64,000 nucleotides of DNA from Gemmataceae bacterium (GTDB lineage: Bacteria; Planctomycetota; Planctomycetia; Gemmatales; Gemmataceae), in assembly GCA_022842245.1 (NCBI GenBank), contig JALHPZ010000026.1:1-64000 (forward strand). The letters run 5' to 3'. The notes beneath the pieces were generated by a model. That model saw nothing but the letters and a program-made list of their open reading frames with translations. It had not been told where the DNA came from and searched no databases. Of this stretch, positions 43,960-52,953 are shown piece after piece. Positions within the stretch are counted from its first letter, which is position 1, and each line of letters begins with the position of its first letter. The position numbers and the translations under genes are program-made.

Positions 43960-46900
43960 TTAGCCGACGAACACGCCGCCGTTGAAGTCGGGCAGGCCGT
44001 CCATCCCGATGAATTGCGGTTCCGACACGGTCGGCGAGAGATTCTTGCCGAGGTACGTGCGGATTTCGTCGCTGCCACCGACCACCGTGCGGATGTCGGC
44101 GAGGTTGTCGCCGTCGATGTCCTTCACCGCGACGCGGACGCCCGTGCGGGAGTTCGGGTCGCCGGCGAAGAAGTTCGCGAGCGGGCTGAGCGTGGCACCC
44201 TTCGAGGTGATCAGGGTTTGGGCGTCGAAGACCGTGACGCGCGGGCCGCCGCTGGGGCCGCCGCTGGCGACGATGTCCGCGAAGCCATCGCCGTTCACAT
44301 CGCCGACGGCGACGAACACGCCGTCGCGGAGGGTCTGCTCGAAGGCGAAGAAATCGTTGAACAACGTGGTGCGGGTGGTCTTGAGCGTGGCGCCGTCGAT
44401 GGCGGAGACGCGCGGCCCGCCGTCGCGGCCCGCGGCAACGACAAGGTCTCCGGTACCGTCGCCGTTCACATCGCCGACGGCCGTCCGGGCGCCGCCGCGG
44501 AAGTTCGGATCGTCGATGCCGAAGAAGTCGGCGATCTGGGTGAACGTCGCCCCGTCGAAGACGCGGACGCGCGGGCCGCCGCCGACGTCGGGGCTGATGA
44601 CGATGTCGGCCTTGCCGTCGCCGTTCAGGTCGCCGGTGGAGACGAACACGCCGCCGGTGAAGCTGGCTTCGAACGGGGCGACGCTGAACAGTTCGCTGCC
44701 GTCCTTGCCGCTGAGGACGCGCACGAGGCTCGCCCCGCCGGGGCCGGAGCCGACCACGACGTCTTCGATGCCGTCGCCATCCACGTCGCCGGAGGCCACG
44801 CGGACGCCGCCGTTGAACGCGGCGGAGAGTGCCGTGGACGACACCTGATTGCCGTTCGCGTCCACGACGCGAACGACCGGGGGTACGCCATCGGAGCCGA
44901 TCGCGCCGTTCGGGGTGCCGACGAGCAGCGGGTTCTGCGGTGGGGCCACGTCGTCGTTGAGAATGGTCGCGACGCCTTGGGCCGTCGCGATCGTCGCGTT
45001 CACTGCCGCCGAGAGTTGCACGAAGATCGTCTCGTCGCCCTCGACGACGGTATCGCCGACAACGTTCACGGTCACGGTCTTCGTCGTTTCGCCGGGGGCG
45101 AACGTGACGGTTTGCATCACGGCGGCGTAATCGTCGGGCGCCGTCGCCGTGTTATCGACCGTGGCGACATTCACGGTCACCGTCTTCTCGGTCGCGCCGG
45201 TCAGGGTGATCGTGAAGGTGACGGCCGTCGTGCCGGAGTTGCCTTCCGTCACGACCACGTTGTCGATGGCGAGCGAGGGCAGCGGGTCGTCGTTCGTGAT
45301 CGAGCCGGTGCCGGTATCGGTCAGGAGCGTCGCGCCGTCCACGCCCGACAGCACGACCGTAAAGGTCTCGTCGTCCTCGTTGGCGAGGTCGCCGTTCACC
45401 GTCACGACGACCGTCTTGGTCGTTTCGCCCGGCAGGAACGAGAGGACGTCGCTCACGGCGGTGTAGTCGCTCCCCGCGGTCGCGGTGCCGTCGACGGTGT
45501 CGACGGCCGCGGTGACGGTCAGACCGCTCGGTGCCGAGAGCGTGACGGTGAACGTGAAGATCGTGCCGCCGGAGTCGCCTTCGGCGAGAGTCACATTGTC
45601 GATCGAGAGCGTCGGCATGGCGTCGTCGTTGGCAACGGTCACCTGCGCGCTCGAAGCCGCCCCGATGACGCCACCGTTGGTTGCGCCGCCCAGGATGGCG
45701 GTGAACATCTCGTCGTCTTCGAAGGTCGCGTCCTGCGTCACGGGCACAGACGCGGTCGCGGTCGTCTGGCCGTCGGCGAAGGTGACGGTGACGGGGGTGC
45801 CGTCGAAGTCCGAACCGGCGGTCGCGGTGCCGTCGGCAAACGTGACCGTGACGGACAGTTCGCCGGCGGTGCCGCCGGTGCGGACGAGCGTCAGTTCGGC
45901 CGTCGGGCCAGTTTCCGAGACCGAGAAGTTCAGGTCGCCGAATTCGACGATGCCCGTCGGCGTATTCGCCGTTGTCAGGCCGCCCAATGCTGCGGGGCTA
46001 TCGCCAAGCAGGGTCGCTTCGCCGGTGGCGAGATTGATCGCATACAGGCTGGAAACGCCGCCGACCGTGAGCGCGGCGAATCCCGTGCCGGACGATACGG
46101 GTGCGCTGCCCGCGGTCACGCGCACGTTGGAGGGGATGTTGAAGCCGTTGACATCGAGAATATCGAGCGGCGATCCCCCCAGGGTAATCGGTATCGGGTT
46201 GGCCTGGGTACCGTTGTTCGGCGGGTTTTGGATATTCAAGGTATCCGTATCGGCGCTGATGGTGTACTGCGTGGTGACGCCGCCGCTGAGGGGCTGTCCG
46301 AACGCGTTCGTATACGCCGTGCCGCTTGCTCCCGTGACACCGGAACCGTTAATGAACCCGTCGGGTTGGGTTCCTGCGACGCCCTTGTTGCCGTCGAGCG
46401 GTAGTCCGTCGTTGGGATTCGCTCGGGCGTTAAAACCGTCACTGTTCGTGATCCGGATCCGGTCCACGGTCGGGTTGAAGTCGAAGCCGTACCCGGCAGT
46501 CGAGGTATCCGGCAAATCGATCTTCGATCCCATGTCATCGACGTAGGAGATCGCGCTTGGCGCGATAGCGGTCGCAACGCCGGTTTGGGGATCGATCCGG
46601 TAAATCGTCCCGGTGTCGGCCGTGCCGTCGATGCCGAGTCCGAATAGTTGGCCAGTCTGCGGACGGAAGTCGATGCCGACGAGCGTCTCGCCCGCGACAA
46701 TCCCGGAAATGGAAACCGAGAACGGATTCGCCACGTTGTTACTGAGGGTTCGGCCCAGGAATTTACCCGTGTTGTCCAGCGCGATCACCGGCGTCGCGCC
46801 GAGGTCGCTCTGGAACGCCACGCTCGTCACGGTCGCCGGCGTCGTGCCGATCGGGCCGACGGACGTCGCTTCGCCGGTAACGAGGTCGATGCGGTACAGG

Positions 46901-49719
46901 CCGTCGACGCCGCCGACCGTCAGGACGGCGAGGCCGGTGCCGGCCGTCACGGGCTGATTCGATCCGGGAGCGTTGACGTCCGCGAGAATGTCGAAGCCCT
47001 TCACGGCCGTGAAATCCAGGGGCGATCCGCCAAGCGTGATGCCGGCGATGAGAACCTGCGTTCCGGCGTTCGGCGGGTTCTGAATGAAGAGGCTATCGGT
47101 CGCCGCGTCCAACGTGTGCTGCGTCGTGACGCCGCCGTTGTTCGGGAAGGAGTTCGAGTACGCGGTGCCGCCGACCGTCGAGGTGCCGCCGTTGATCACG
47201 CCGTCGGGTTGTATGCCCGAGACGCCCGCGTTGCCGTCGGCAGGTAGACCGGTGTTCGGATCGGCGCGCCCGTTGAACGAACCCGCGATGATGCGCAGGC
47301 GGTCGACGGCCGGGTTGATGTCGATGTCGTAATTGACCGTCGCCGGGTCGGGCAGGTCGATCGGGTTACCGGCGCCGTCCACGTAGGCGATCGCGCCGAT
47401 CGGCCCGACGGGCGTTGCGAGGCCGGTGGCGATCGAGATCGCGTAAAGGGTCGCGGTGTTCGCCCCGTGATTCACGCCGAGGCCGTACAGCTGGCCGTTC
47501 TGCGGGCGGAAGTCGATGCCGACGAGCGTCTCGCTGACGTCGACGCCGCTGATCGCGATCGGCGTGCCGGCCGAGTCGGGGTTCGTGCTGGCGAACGGCA
47601 CCAGCGTCGCGCCCACGAGGGCGAAGCCGGTGGCGGCGTTCACCGTGAACGTTTGCTGAGGATCGTTCTCCGTGATCGTCAGCGTCGCGACGTTCGGCGA
47701 ACCGATGACGGCTCCGTTGCTTACCGAAGTGATGGTGAGCGTGACGGTTTCGTTGCCCTCAAAAATCAAATCCTCGAGTATCGGAATGGTCAAGAACGTC
47801 GACAGACTGTTGTTCTCGAACGTCGCCGTAAATGGTCCGGCGCTGAAATCCAATCCGGCCGTGGCGGTACTGCCGGTCGAGTTGACGGTCACCGTGACCG
47901 GTCCGCTCGACCCTCCCGTCCGCTGGAAGCTGAGCAACGCGACGCTGTCGCCTTCGTTCACGGTGATGGAAGTGGAAACCAGCGCCACCGTGCCGGCCGG
48001 CGCATCGGCCAGCGTGAACCCGGAAAGGGCCGTCGGGGCCGCACCGATATCCGTGGCTTCTCCGGTCGTCAGATTGATGCGGTACAAGCGATTCACGCCA
48101 CCGACGACCAGCGAAGCGACGCCGTGACCGGTTGCCGGCGTGGACGACGTCGCGACTCGTATGCCCGCGGGAATATCGAAACCGTTGACGTCCGTGAAGA
48201 CGAGCGGACCGCCACCCAGCGTGATCGGCACCGACTGCGATTGGACTCCGTTGTTCGGCGGGTTCTGGATCGAAAGCGAACCGGTCGCGGCGTCAATGGT
48301 GTACTGCGACGTGACGCCGCCACTGAGCGATTGACCAAAGGCGTTCGTGTACGCCGTCGCGCTGACGCCCGTGATTCCACCCCCGTTGATGACACCATCG
48401 GGGTTGATCCCGTTGCCGGCGTTCTTGTCGTTATCGACCGGCATCCCATTGTCTGGATTAGCCCGGCCGTTGAAGCCCGCGCTGTTCGTGATGCGGATCC
48501 GGTCGACCGTCGGATTGAAATCGAAGCCGTAACCCGTCGTCGCCGGGTCGGCGAAATCGATCTTGCCCCCCATCGTGTCGACGAACGCGATGGCGCTGGC
48601 CGCGACCGCGGTCGCGACCGCGGTTTGCGGATCGATCAGGTAAAGCGTCGCCGTATCGCTCGTGGCGTTGACGCCCAACCCGTAGAGTTGGCCGGTCTGC
48701 GGGCGGAAGTCGATGCCGACTAGCGTCTCCCCGGCGTCCACCCCGGAGATGGTGGGCGACGTCACCGACGTGCCGGGAATCGCGGTATTGAAGCGGACCA
48801 GCGCGTTCGCGGCCTTGTTCAACGCCACCACCGGCAACCCGCCGAGATCGCTCTGCACCGCCAAGCCTTGCACCGCGGTCGCGCCGTTGCCCACGTTGCC
48901 CACCAGCGTCGCCGTCGCGTCCACCAGATTGATCGAATACAGCCCCGTCGTGCCGCCGACGTTCAGCACCGCAAACGCCGAACCCGTCGTCACCGGCATG
49001 TTGCTGGCCGGCGCGTTCACGCCCGCCGGGATGTCGAAGCCGTTCACATTCGTGAAATCCAGCGTGTTCCCGCCGAGCGTCACCGTCTGACCCATCGTCT
49101 GCGTACCGGAATTCGGCAGGTTCTGGATGAACAGCGAATTGCTGGACGCATCGAGCGTGTACTGCGTCGTAATCGGCGTGACGACATACTGCGGCTGACT
49201 ATTCGTATACGCCGCCCCGTCGACGGTCGTCGAACCGCCATTGATGGCCGAATCGGAACCGGCGAGCGTGCCCGTGTTCGGGTTCACCCGGAAATTCAAG
49301 CTCCCGGCCACCACGCGCACCCGGTCGACGGCCGGATTGAAATCCACGCCGTAGCCCACCGTCGCCGGATCGGGCAGGTCGCCGGCGCCCGTGATGCCGC
49401 CCGCCGTGCCGACGGCGGTCGCGAACCCCGTGCGCGTCGAAATGGAATACAGCGTCGCCGTGTCCGCCGTCGCGTTCACGCCCAGCCCGTACAACTGGCC
49501 GTTCTGCGGGCGGAAGTCGATGCCGACGAGTGTCTCGCCCCCCGCCAGATTCGCGATCGCCGTCGTCTGCGTGATCGTCGGACTCGCCGTATCGAAGCTC
49601 AGCAGGTTCGTGCCGGAGAGCGCGAACGCCACCGCCGGCGTCGAGCGGTCCTCCAACTGCTCGATCCCCACCAGCGGCTTGCGAACCAACGGACGCTTCG
49701 TTTTCGTTCGACGACTCAT
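43960..49719 (-). CDS. Giant surface protein: DUF4394 repeats, Calx-beta repeats, FG-GAP domain
   Basis: The 1919-aa protein begins KPLVGIEQLEDRSTPAVAFA, the LEDR motif. Four DUF4394-type beta-propeller units follow, each marked by GETLVGIDFRPQNGQLYGLG or a close variant, F(N/D)P..DR.R(I/V) and AYTN. They are arranged as two pairs, each pair followed by Calx-beta units. Four Calx-beta domains are visible (VNEGDSVALLSFQRTGGSSG, then others ending TENDP, VANDD, TNDD and LNDD); Asp/Glu there suit Ca binding. The last about 300 residues are FG-GAP repeats (ASGDVDGDGIEDVVVGSGPG and similar) ending GGVFVG. It is probably Ca-stabilised and displayed outside the cell, in adhesion or matrix. No catalytic domain was seen. 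Confidence 0.92.
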   Translation of the reverse strand: MSRRTKTKRPLVRKPLVGIEQLEDRSTPAVAFALSGTNLLSFDTASPTITQTTAIANLAGGETLVGIDFRPQNGQLYGLGVNATADTATLYSISTRTGFATAVGTAGGITGAGDLPDPATVGYGVDFNPAVDRVRVVAGSLNFRVNPNTGTLAGSDSAINGGSTTVDGAAYTNSQPQYVVTPITTQYTLDASSNSLFIQNLPNSGTQTMGQTVTLGGNTLDFTNVNGFDIPAGVNAPASNMPVTTGSAFAVLNVGGTTGLYSINLVDATATLVGNVGNGATAVQGLAVQSDLGGLPVVALNKAANALVRFNTAIPGTSVTSPTISGVDAGETLVGIDFRPQTGQLYGLGVNATSDTATLYLIDPQTAVATAVAASAIAFVDTMGGKIDFADPATTGYGFDFNPTVDRIRITNSAGFNGRANPDNGMPVDNDKNAGNGINPDGVINGGGITGVSATAYTNAFGQSLSGGVTSQYTIDAATGSLSIQNPPNNGVQSQSVPITLGGGPLVFTDVNGFDIPAGIRVATSSTPATGHGVASLVVGGVNRLYRINLTTGEATDIGAAPTALSGFTLADAPAGTVALVSTSITVNEGDSVALLSFQRTGGSSGPVTVTVNSTGSTATAGLDFSAGPFTATFENNSLSTFLTIPILEDLIFEGNETVTLTITSVSNGAVIGSPNVATLTITENDPQQTFTVNAATGFALVGATLVPFASTNPDSAGTPIAISGVDVSETLVGIDFRPQNGQLYGLGVNHGANTATLYAISIATGLATPVGPIGAIAYVDGAGNPIDLPDPATVNYDIDINPAVDRLRIIAGSFNGRADPNTGLPADGNAGVSGIQPDGVINGGTSTVGGTAYSNSFPNNGGVTTQHTLDAATDSLFIQNPPNAGTQVLIAGITLGGSPLDFTAVKGFDILADVNAPGSNQPVTAGTGLAVLTVGGVDGLYRIDLVTGEATSVGPIGTTPATVTSVAFQSDLGATPVIALDNTGKFLGRTLSNNVANPFSVSISGIVAGETLVGIDFRPQTGQLFGLGIDGTADTGTIYRIDPQTGVATAIAPSAISYVDDMGSKIDLPDTSTAGYGFDFNPTVDRIRITNSDGFNARANPNDGLPLDGNKGVAGTQPDGFINGSGVTGASGTAYTNAFGQPLSGGVTTQYTISADTDTLNIQNPPNNGTQANPIPITLGGSPLDILDVNGFNIPSNVRVTAGSAPVSSGTGFAALTVGGVSSLYAINLATGEATLLGDSPAALGGLTTANTPTGIVEFGDLNFSVSETGPTAELTLVRTGGTAGELSVTVTFADGTATAGSDFDGTPVTVTFADGQTTATASVPVTQDATFEDDEMFTAILGGATNGGVIGAASSAQVTVANDDAMPTLSIDNVTLAEGDSGGTIFTFTVTLSAPSGLTVTAAVDTVDGTATAGSDYTAVSDVLSFLPGETTKTVVVTVNGDLANEDDETFTVVLSGVDGATLLTDTGTGSITNDDPLPSLAIDNVVVTEGNSGTTAVTFTITLTGATEKTVTVNVATVDNTATAPDDYAAVMQTVTFAPGETTKTVTVNVVGDTVVEGDETIFVQLSAAVNATIATAQGVATILNDDVAPPQNPLLVGTPNGAIGSDGVPPVVRVVDANGNQVSSTALSAAFNGGVRVASGDVDGDGIEDVVVGSGPGGASLVRVLSGKDGSELFSVAPFEASFTGGVFVSTGDLNGDGKADIVISPDVGGGPRVRVFDGATFTQIADFFGIDDPNFRGGARTAVGDVNGDGTGDLVVAAGRDGGPRVSAIDGATLKTTRTTLFNDFFAFEQTLRDGVFVAVGDVNGDGFADIVASGGPSGGPRVTVFDAQTLITSKGATLSPLANFFAGDPNSRTGVRVAVKDIDGDNLADIRTVVGGSDEIRTYLGKNLSPTVSEPQFIGMDGLPDFNGGVFVG

Positions 49720-49926
49720 GTGCAGACTCCAGGTGCGAAGAGGTAATCGATACTCACCGGGCGAGTTGATCCGGTTGCCGGCGACAGTCCATTACCCCGA
49801 CGAGTCTACCGAAACAATTGCACGGCGAAAAGAATAATCAGGGACAAATGAGAAAGTTGGACAAATTGGGGTATTTGCCGACACGAATATCCGAAATGAG
49901 TCGACATTCTTAGAACGCAAACGGCA

Positions 49927-49963
49927 GCGGGCGGGATCTCGAAAAAATCGAAATCCCGCCCGC
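49927..49963 (-). terminator. Terminator hairpin downstream of recA
   Basis: Arms GCGGGCGGGATCTCGA and TCGAAATCCCGCCCGC pair over 16 positions with one mismatch, around a five-A loop. It lies 18 bases after the recA stop and before the start of the giant surface-protein gene. The T-tract after it is weak (TGCCGTTTGCG). Confidence 0.65.
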
Positions 49964-49981
49964 CGTCGCCAGGCCCGCCGA

Positions 49982-51088
49982 TCACTCCGCCACGGCTTTG
50001 CTCTTCTTCTTCGGTGCCGGCGCCGGTTCGTCCTCGAGCGCCGTCTCGTCGTCCGCCCCCTCGAGCGCGGCCGCTTCCAGGATCTTCGGGGCACGCTTCG
50101 CCAGAATCTCCTTGATGATCGCGTCCCGGATCTCCGGGTTCTCCCGCAGGAACTTCCGCGCGTTCTCCTTCCCCTGCCCCAGCCGCGTGTCGCCGTAGCT
50201 CCAGAACGCCCCGCTCTTCGACACGATCTCCTCCTCCTCGCCGATCTTCAGCACGTCGTTCTCCAGGTCCACGCCGTGGCTGTAATACAGTTCCATCTCG
50301 GCCGTGTGGAACGGTGCGGCGATCTTGTTCTTCACCACCTTCACCTTCATCTCCGCCCCGATCGGCTCGTCGCCGTCCTTGATCTGCGCCGCCTTCCGCA
50401 CCTCCAGCCGTACCGAGGCGTAGAACTTCAGCGCCAGCCCGCCCGTCGTCGTCTCCGGGTTGCCGTACATCACGCCGATCTTCTGCCGGATCTGATTGAT
50501 GAAGATCACGCACGTCTTCGTCTTGTTGATCACCGGATTCAAAATCCGCAGCGCCTGGCTCATCAATCGAGCCTGCACGCCGACCGACGAATCGCCGATC
50601 TCGTTGTTCAACTCCGCCTTTGGCACCAGCGCCGCCACCGAATCGATGACAATGATATCCACCGCGTTCGACTTCACAAGCATCTCGGCGATCCGCAGCG
50701 CCTCCTCGCCGTAGCTCGGCTGGCTGACCAGCAGGCTCTCGAGGTCCACGCCGATCTTCCGCGCCCAGGTCGGGTCGAGCGCGTGCTCGGCGTCGATGAA
50801 CGCCGCCACGCCCCCCTGCTTCTGCGCGTTCGCGATGGTGTGCAGTGCGATCGTCGTCTTCCCGCTCGATTCCGCGCCGTAGATCTCGATCACGCGGCCG
50901 CGCGGCAGCCCCTTCCCGCCGAGCGCGAGGTCGAGCGCCAACGAGCCGGTACTGATGCCGACGATGTCCTTGAGCGACGTCTCGACATCGCCGAGCGACA
51001 TGATCGAGCCTTCGCCGAACTCCTTGTTGATTTCGGACTGGACTTTGACGATTTCCTTGCTGAATTTCGGCTCGTTTTTGGCGGCCAT
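49982..51088 (-). CDS. recA: Recombinase RecA
   Basis: Start chosen at ATG 51088 ([20 protein letters not shown]); a Met 15 codons upstream is unlikely. The 368-aa product has the Walker A loop [14 protein letters not shown], Walker [16 protein letters not shown], loop L1 [18 protein letters not shown], and the L2 region [20 protein letters not shown], all canonical. The C-terminus is acidic then basic ([20 protein letters not shown]). RecA forms filaments on single-stranded DNA, drives strand exchange and triggers LexA self-cleavage. It appears monocistronic, with a terminator after it and a LexA-like palindrome before it. Confidence 0.97.
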   Translation of the reverse strand: MAAKNEPKFSKEIVKVQSEINKEFGEGSIMSLGDVETSLKDIVGISTGSLALDLALGGKGLPRGRVIEIYGAESSGKTTIALHTIANAQKQGGVAAFIDAEHALDPTWARKIGVDLESLLVSQPSYGEEALRIAEMLVKSNAVDIIVIDSVAALVPKAELNNEIGDSSVGVQARLMSQALRILNPVINKTKTCVIFINQIRQKIGVMYGNPETTTGGLALKFYASVRLEVRKAAQIKDGDEPIGAEMKVKVVKNKIAAPFHTAEMELYYSHGVDLENDVLKIGEEEEIVSKSGAFWSYGDTRLGQGKENARKFLRENPEIRDAIIKEILAKRAPKILEAAALEGADDETALEDEPAPAPKKKSKAVAE

Positions 51089-51141
51089 CGGGCGGCCCTC
51101 GCGGATGGTGAACGGATGTCGCAACGGGGCCACTCTATCCG

Positions 51142-51155
51142 CGAACTAGTGTACA
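51142..51155. promoter_or_regulatory. Possible LexA (SOS) operator upstream of recA
   Basis: The sequence CGAACTAGTGTACA resembles the Gram-positive-type LexA box CGAAC-N4-GTTYG with one change in the core of the right half (GTAC for GTTC). It is centred about 60 bases before the recA start, a normal operator position. The LexA site of this lineage is not known to me, so this is a candidate only. Confidence 0.35.
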
Positions 51156-51323
51156 AGTGAAGGGCCGTAGGCAGAGAATTTTCAAAAATCTCCCATCCTA
51201 CTTCTAACTCGACCCGACATAGTGCCAACCGCACAGCTTCCAAAAAAGCCCTGCTTACCGAAAAGCAAAAGGGGAGGCAACTAAATCAAAGTGAACGGCG
51301 CCCCTTTTGCCCCCTCCTCCGCT

Positions 51324-52136
51324 CTATAGGATGTCGAACGCCGTTACGATCCCAAGTAGCTCCTTTGACTGTTTCGCAGTTTCCGCCTTATCAAGCACTA
51401 GGATAAAGGGACTTGCATTCGGCTTTGCGAATGCCTTTGCAACCTCGCCGATTGGCCTGTCCGGTTTCTCGACCGCTGCCTTCTCCAACAACGAATTCCA
51501 CTGCCGTTTCGCATCCTTGACGGACATGCCGAGACGTTTGGGTCGATTGCCGGGATCGTCTCGAAGAAAGGCGGCGACCTGGGCATCGGTAATGACCCAC
51601 CACTCTCCCTCGAAGTAGATCGGAAGAGTCGAGAACGAATTGGTAAGCATCACTTGCCGAACGAAGCTGATGGGCTGCCAAGGCTCGGCGACGATTGGCG
51701 ACCGGACCATTATCTCTCGCAGTTTGGTCATGGGGTCGTCATTGTCGTTCATAAGGGCATCCTCAAAGAGTAGAGCAAGTTCGATAGCGTGTTCGGTCAA
51801 GTGCCGTGCGCCGGCACCCTGATGAAACGCATCGTTCCGGGCATGGTTCACCAACTTGTAAAGGGCGGCCTTGTCTGAGTGCCAGTTAGCGAATTGCGCG
51901 TCCAAGTCGCCGCCCAACGCCGACTTCCCGGCGAGGGCAAGAAGTCGATCCTTGTACCTTCCAAGGGTCGCCGCCTCCTTCAAGAGGTAACAGCCAAGCC
52001 GCTCGAATACGAAGAGGAGCTCATCGAACGCCTCGGCATCTTTCTGGGCCGACAGACGAGCATTACGAAGTTCTTGTAGGAAGTTCTGCTTTGCTTCGGC
52101 TAAGCGAGACCACCAATCATCAGACGCATACGCCAC
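51324..52136 (-). CDS. HEPN-like domain fused to a CBS-domain pair
   Basis: Translation starts at GTG 52136. In 270 aa the first half (about 1-130) is all-helical and contains HARNDAFHQG, with Arg100 and His105 forming the R-x4-H catalytic motif of HEPN ribonucleases, including the typical Asn after Arg. The second half reads as two CBS units: IMVRSPIVAEPWQPISFVRQ...STLPIYFEGEWWVITDAQVA, and RPIGEVAKAFAKPNASPFIL...LLGIVTAFDIL at the very C-terminus. CBS pairs bind adenosyl ligands (AMP, ATP, SAM, c-di-AMP), so an RNase or RNA-binding domain gated by a nucleotide is suggested. It may be a solo toxin-like or defence protein. No antitoxin gene was recognised. Function is inference. Confidence 0.6.
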   Translation of the reverse strand: MAYASDDWWSRLAEAKQNFLQELRNARLSAQKDAEAFDELLFVFERLGCYLLKEAATLGRYKDRLLALAGKSALGGDLDAQFANWHSDKAALYKLVNHARNDAFHQGAGARHLTEHAIELALLFEDALMNDNDDPMTKLREIMVRSPIVAEPWQPISFVRQVMLTNSFSTLPIYFEGEWWVITDAQVAAFLRDDPGNRPKRLGMSVKDAKRQWNSLLEKAAVEKPDRPIGEVAKAFAKPNASPFILVLDKAETAKQSKELLGIVTAFDIL

Positions 52137-52206
52137 GCTTTATCTCCGGCATGAAGACCGACCGTATGTTCGGCAAGAAAAAGGGACAGGCACGCAAAGT
52201 GAACGC

Positions 52207-52425
52207 AACTCATTTTACTCGCGGCAGTCACTTCTCTCCCATTCTCGTCATCGATCTCGGCCGTTTCAACGAAGAAATGCCCCCCCGGCGAACTGAGCGG
52301 CGGCCGCACGCCAATGTCGACATGAGTAACCACAGGCGGAATGACGTCGCGCCGCTCGCCGATGCCGGCAAGCAGAGAGTCGCAAGACTATACGCCGCCA
52401 CCCTCGGCACGCTGATCGTCACGCC
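52207..52425. repeat. Dispersed palindromic repeat, decayed copy A
   Basis: This stretch matches 53865-54066 in the same orientation over about 200 bases, with clear blocks ACTCGCGGCAG, CTCGTC-TCG-TCTCGGCCG, TTCAA-GAAGAA and CGCCG-TCGCCGATGC. Its internal palindrome is more degraded than in copy B. It occupies the gap between the HEPN-CBS gene and the ORF at 52587, for which no gene is supported. Confidence 0.65.
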
Positions 52426-52586
52426 TGCGAGCCTAAAGAAGGACGAGAAGAAGAAGGGATCACGATCTCGCAAAAAAGCAAGCGATAAGGCCACGGCATT
52501 TCGCAGTGGCACGAATGTGTTTGCAGCCACACCGGCAATTGATAGAATTCTTACGATTTGGACGCACTCGTAACGCGAGGGCCGTC

Positions 52587-52889
52587 ATGGCGCAATTAGT
52601 GGAAGACATCTTGGAACGGAACAGCGAATTTAGGCTCTTGGAACCGCTGACTGTCACAAATCGAGCTCGCTTGCCGGTGACGGCAGTACCAGTGGACTCC
52701 CTGGTCGACCTTTACAAGGATAGCAAGGAGACGGCTGATCATTTACTACAAAAGCCTCCTGAATCCATCAGTCTACCAATCTCGGGCGAGTACCTAACGA
52801 ATCCTATTCGCGATGCATTTCGGCATGGAATACGAAGAGTCCGCCGAGGAGATCATCGCGAATATAACCGACACGCGACACTGTCTTAA
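52587..52889 (+). CDS. Hypothetical protein, possibly the first part of a frameshifted gene
   Basis: From ATG 52587 the frame gives 100 aa (MAQLVEDILERNSEFRLLEP at the start, PPESISLPISGEYLTNPIRD later). No domain was recognised. Codon use is less GC-biased than in the flanking core genes. After about residue 75 the frame becomes Arg-rich (FRHGIRRVRRGDHREYNRH), typical of out-of-frame reading, while the +1 frame at the same place reads like normal protein (see next entry). The authentic product may therefore continue in the other frame. Confidence 0.45.
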   Translation: MAQLVEDILERNSEFRLLEPLTVTNRARLPVTAVPVDSLVDLYKDSKETADHLLQKPPESISLPISGEYLTNPIRDAFRHGIRRVRRGDHREYNRHATLS

Positions 52890-52953
52890 GGTAATATCGA
52901 TTTTAGAAACACAGCATAGCTTGCAATTCCTTAGTAATGGATCACACCCATGA
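52813..52953 (+). CDS. Short ORF in +1 frame, probable continuation of the preceding ORF
   Basis: From ATG 52813 this frame encodes 46 aa (MHFGMEYEESAEEIIANITD, then HCLKVISILETQHSLQFL). It looks more protein-like than the overlapping frame and its TGA overlaps the ATG of the zinc-ribbon gene (ATGA), the coupling pattern seen throughout this window. A single-base indel between about 52797 and 52860 would fuse it to the preceding ORF into one protein of about 120 aa. Alternatively it is an independent small ORF. Confidence 0.4.
   Translation: MHFGMEYEESAEEIIANITDTRHCLKVISILETQHSLQFLSNGSHP

Noticed and set aside
43147-46404. Plus-strand open frame of 1085 codons opposite the giant surface protein
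   Set aside because: Low-complexity Ala/Asp/Val/Arg translation mirrors the repeats of the real gene on the other strand.
52091-52573. Plus-strand 160-codon ORF across the decayed repeat
   Set aside because: It runs through repeat copy A, has no recognisable domain, and the equivalent frame is not kept in copy B.
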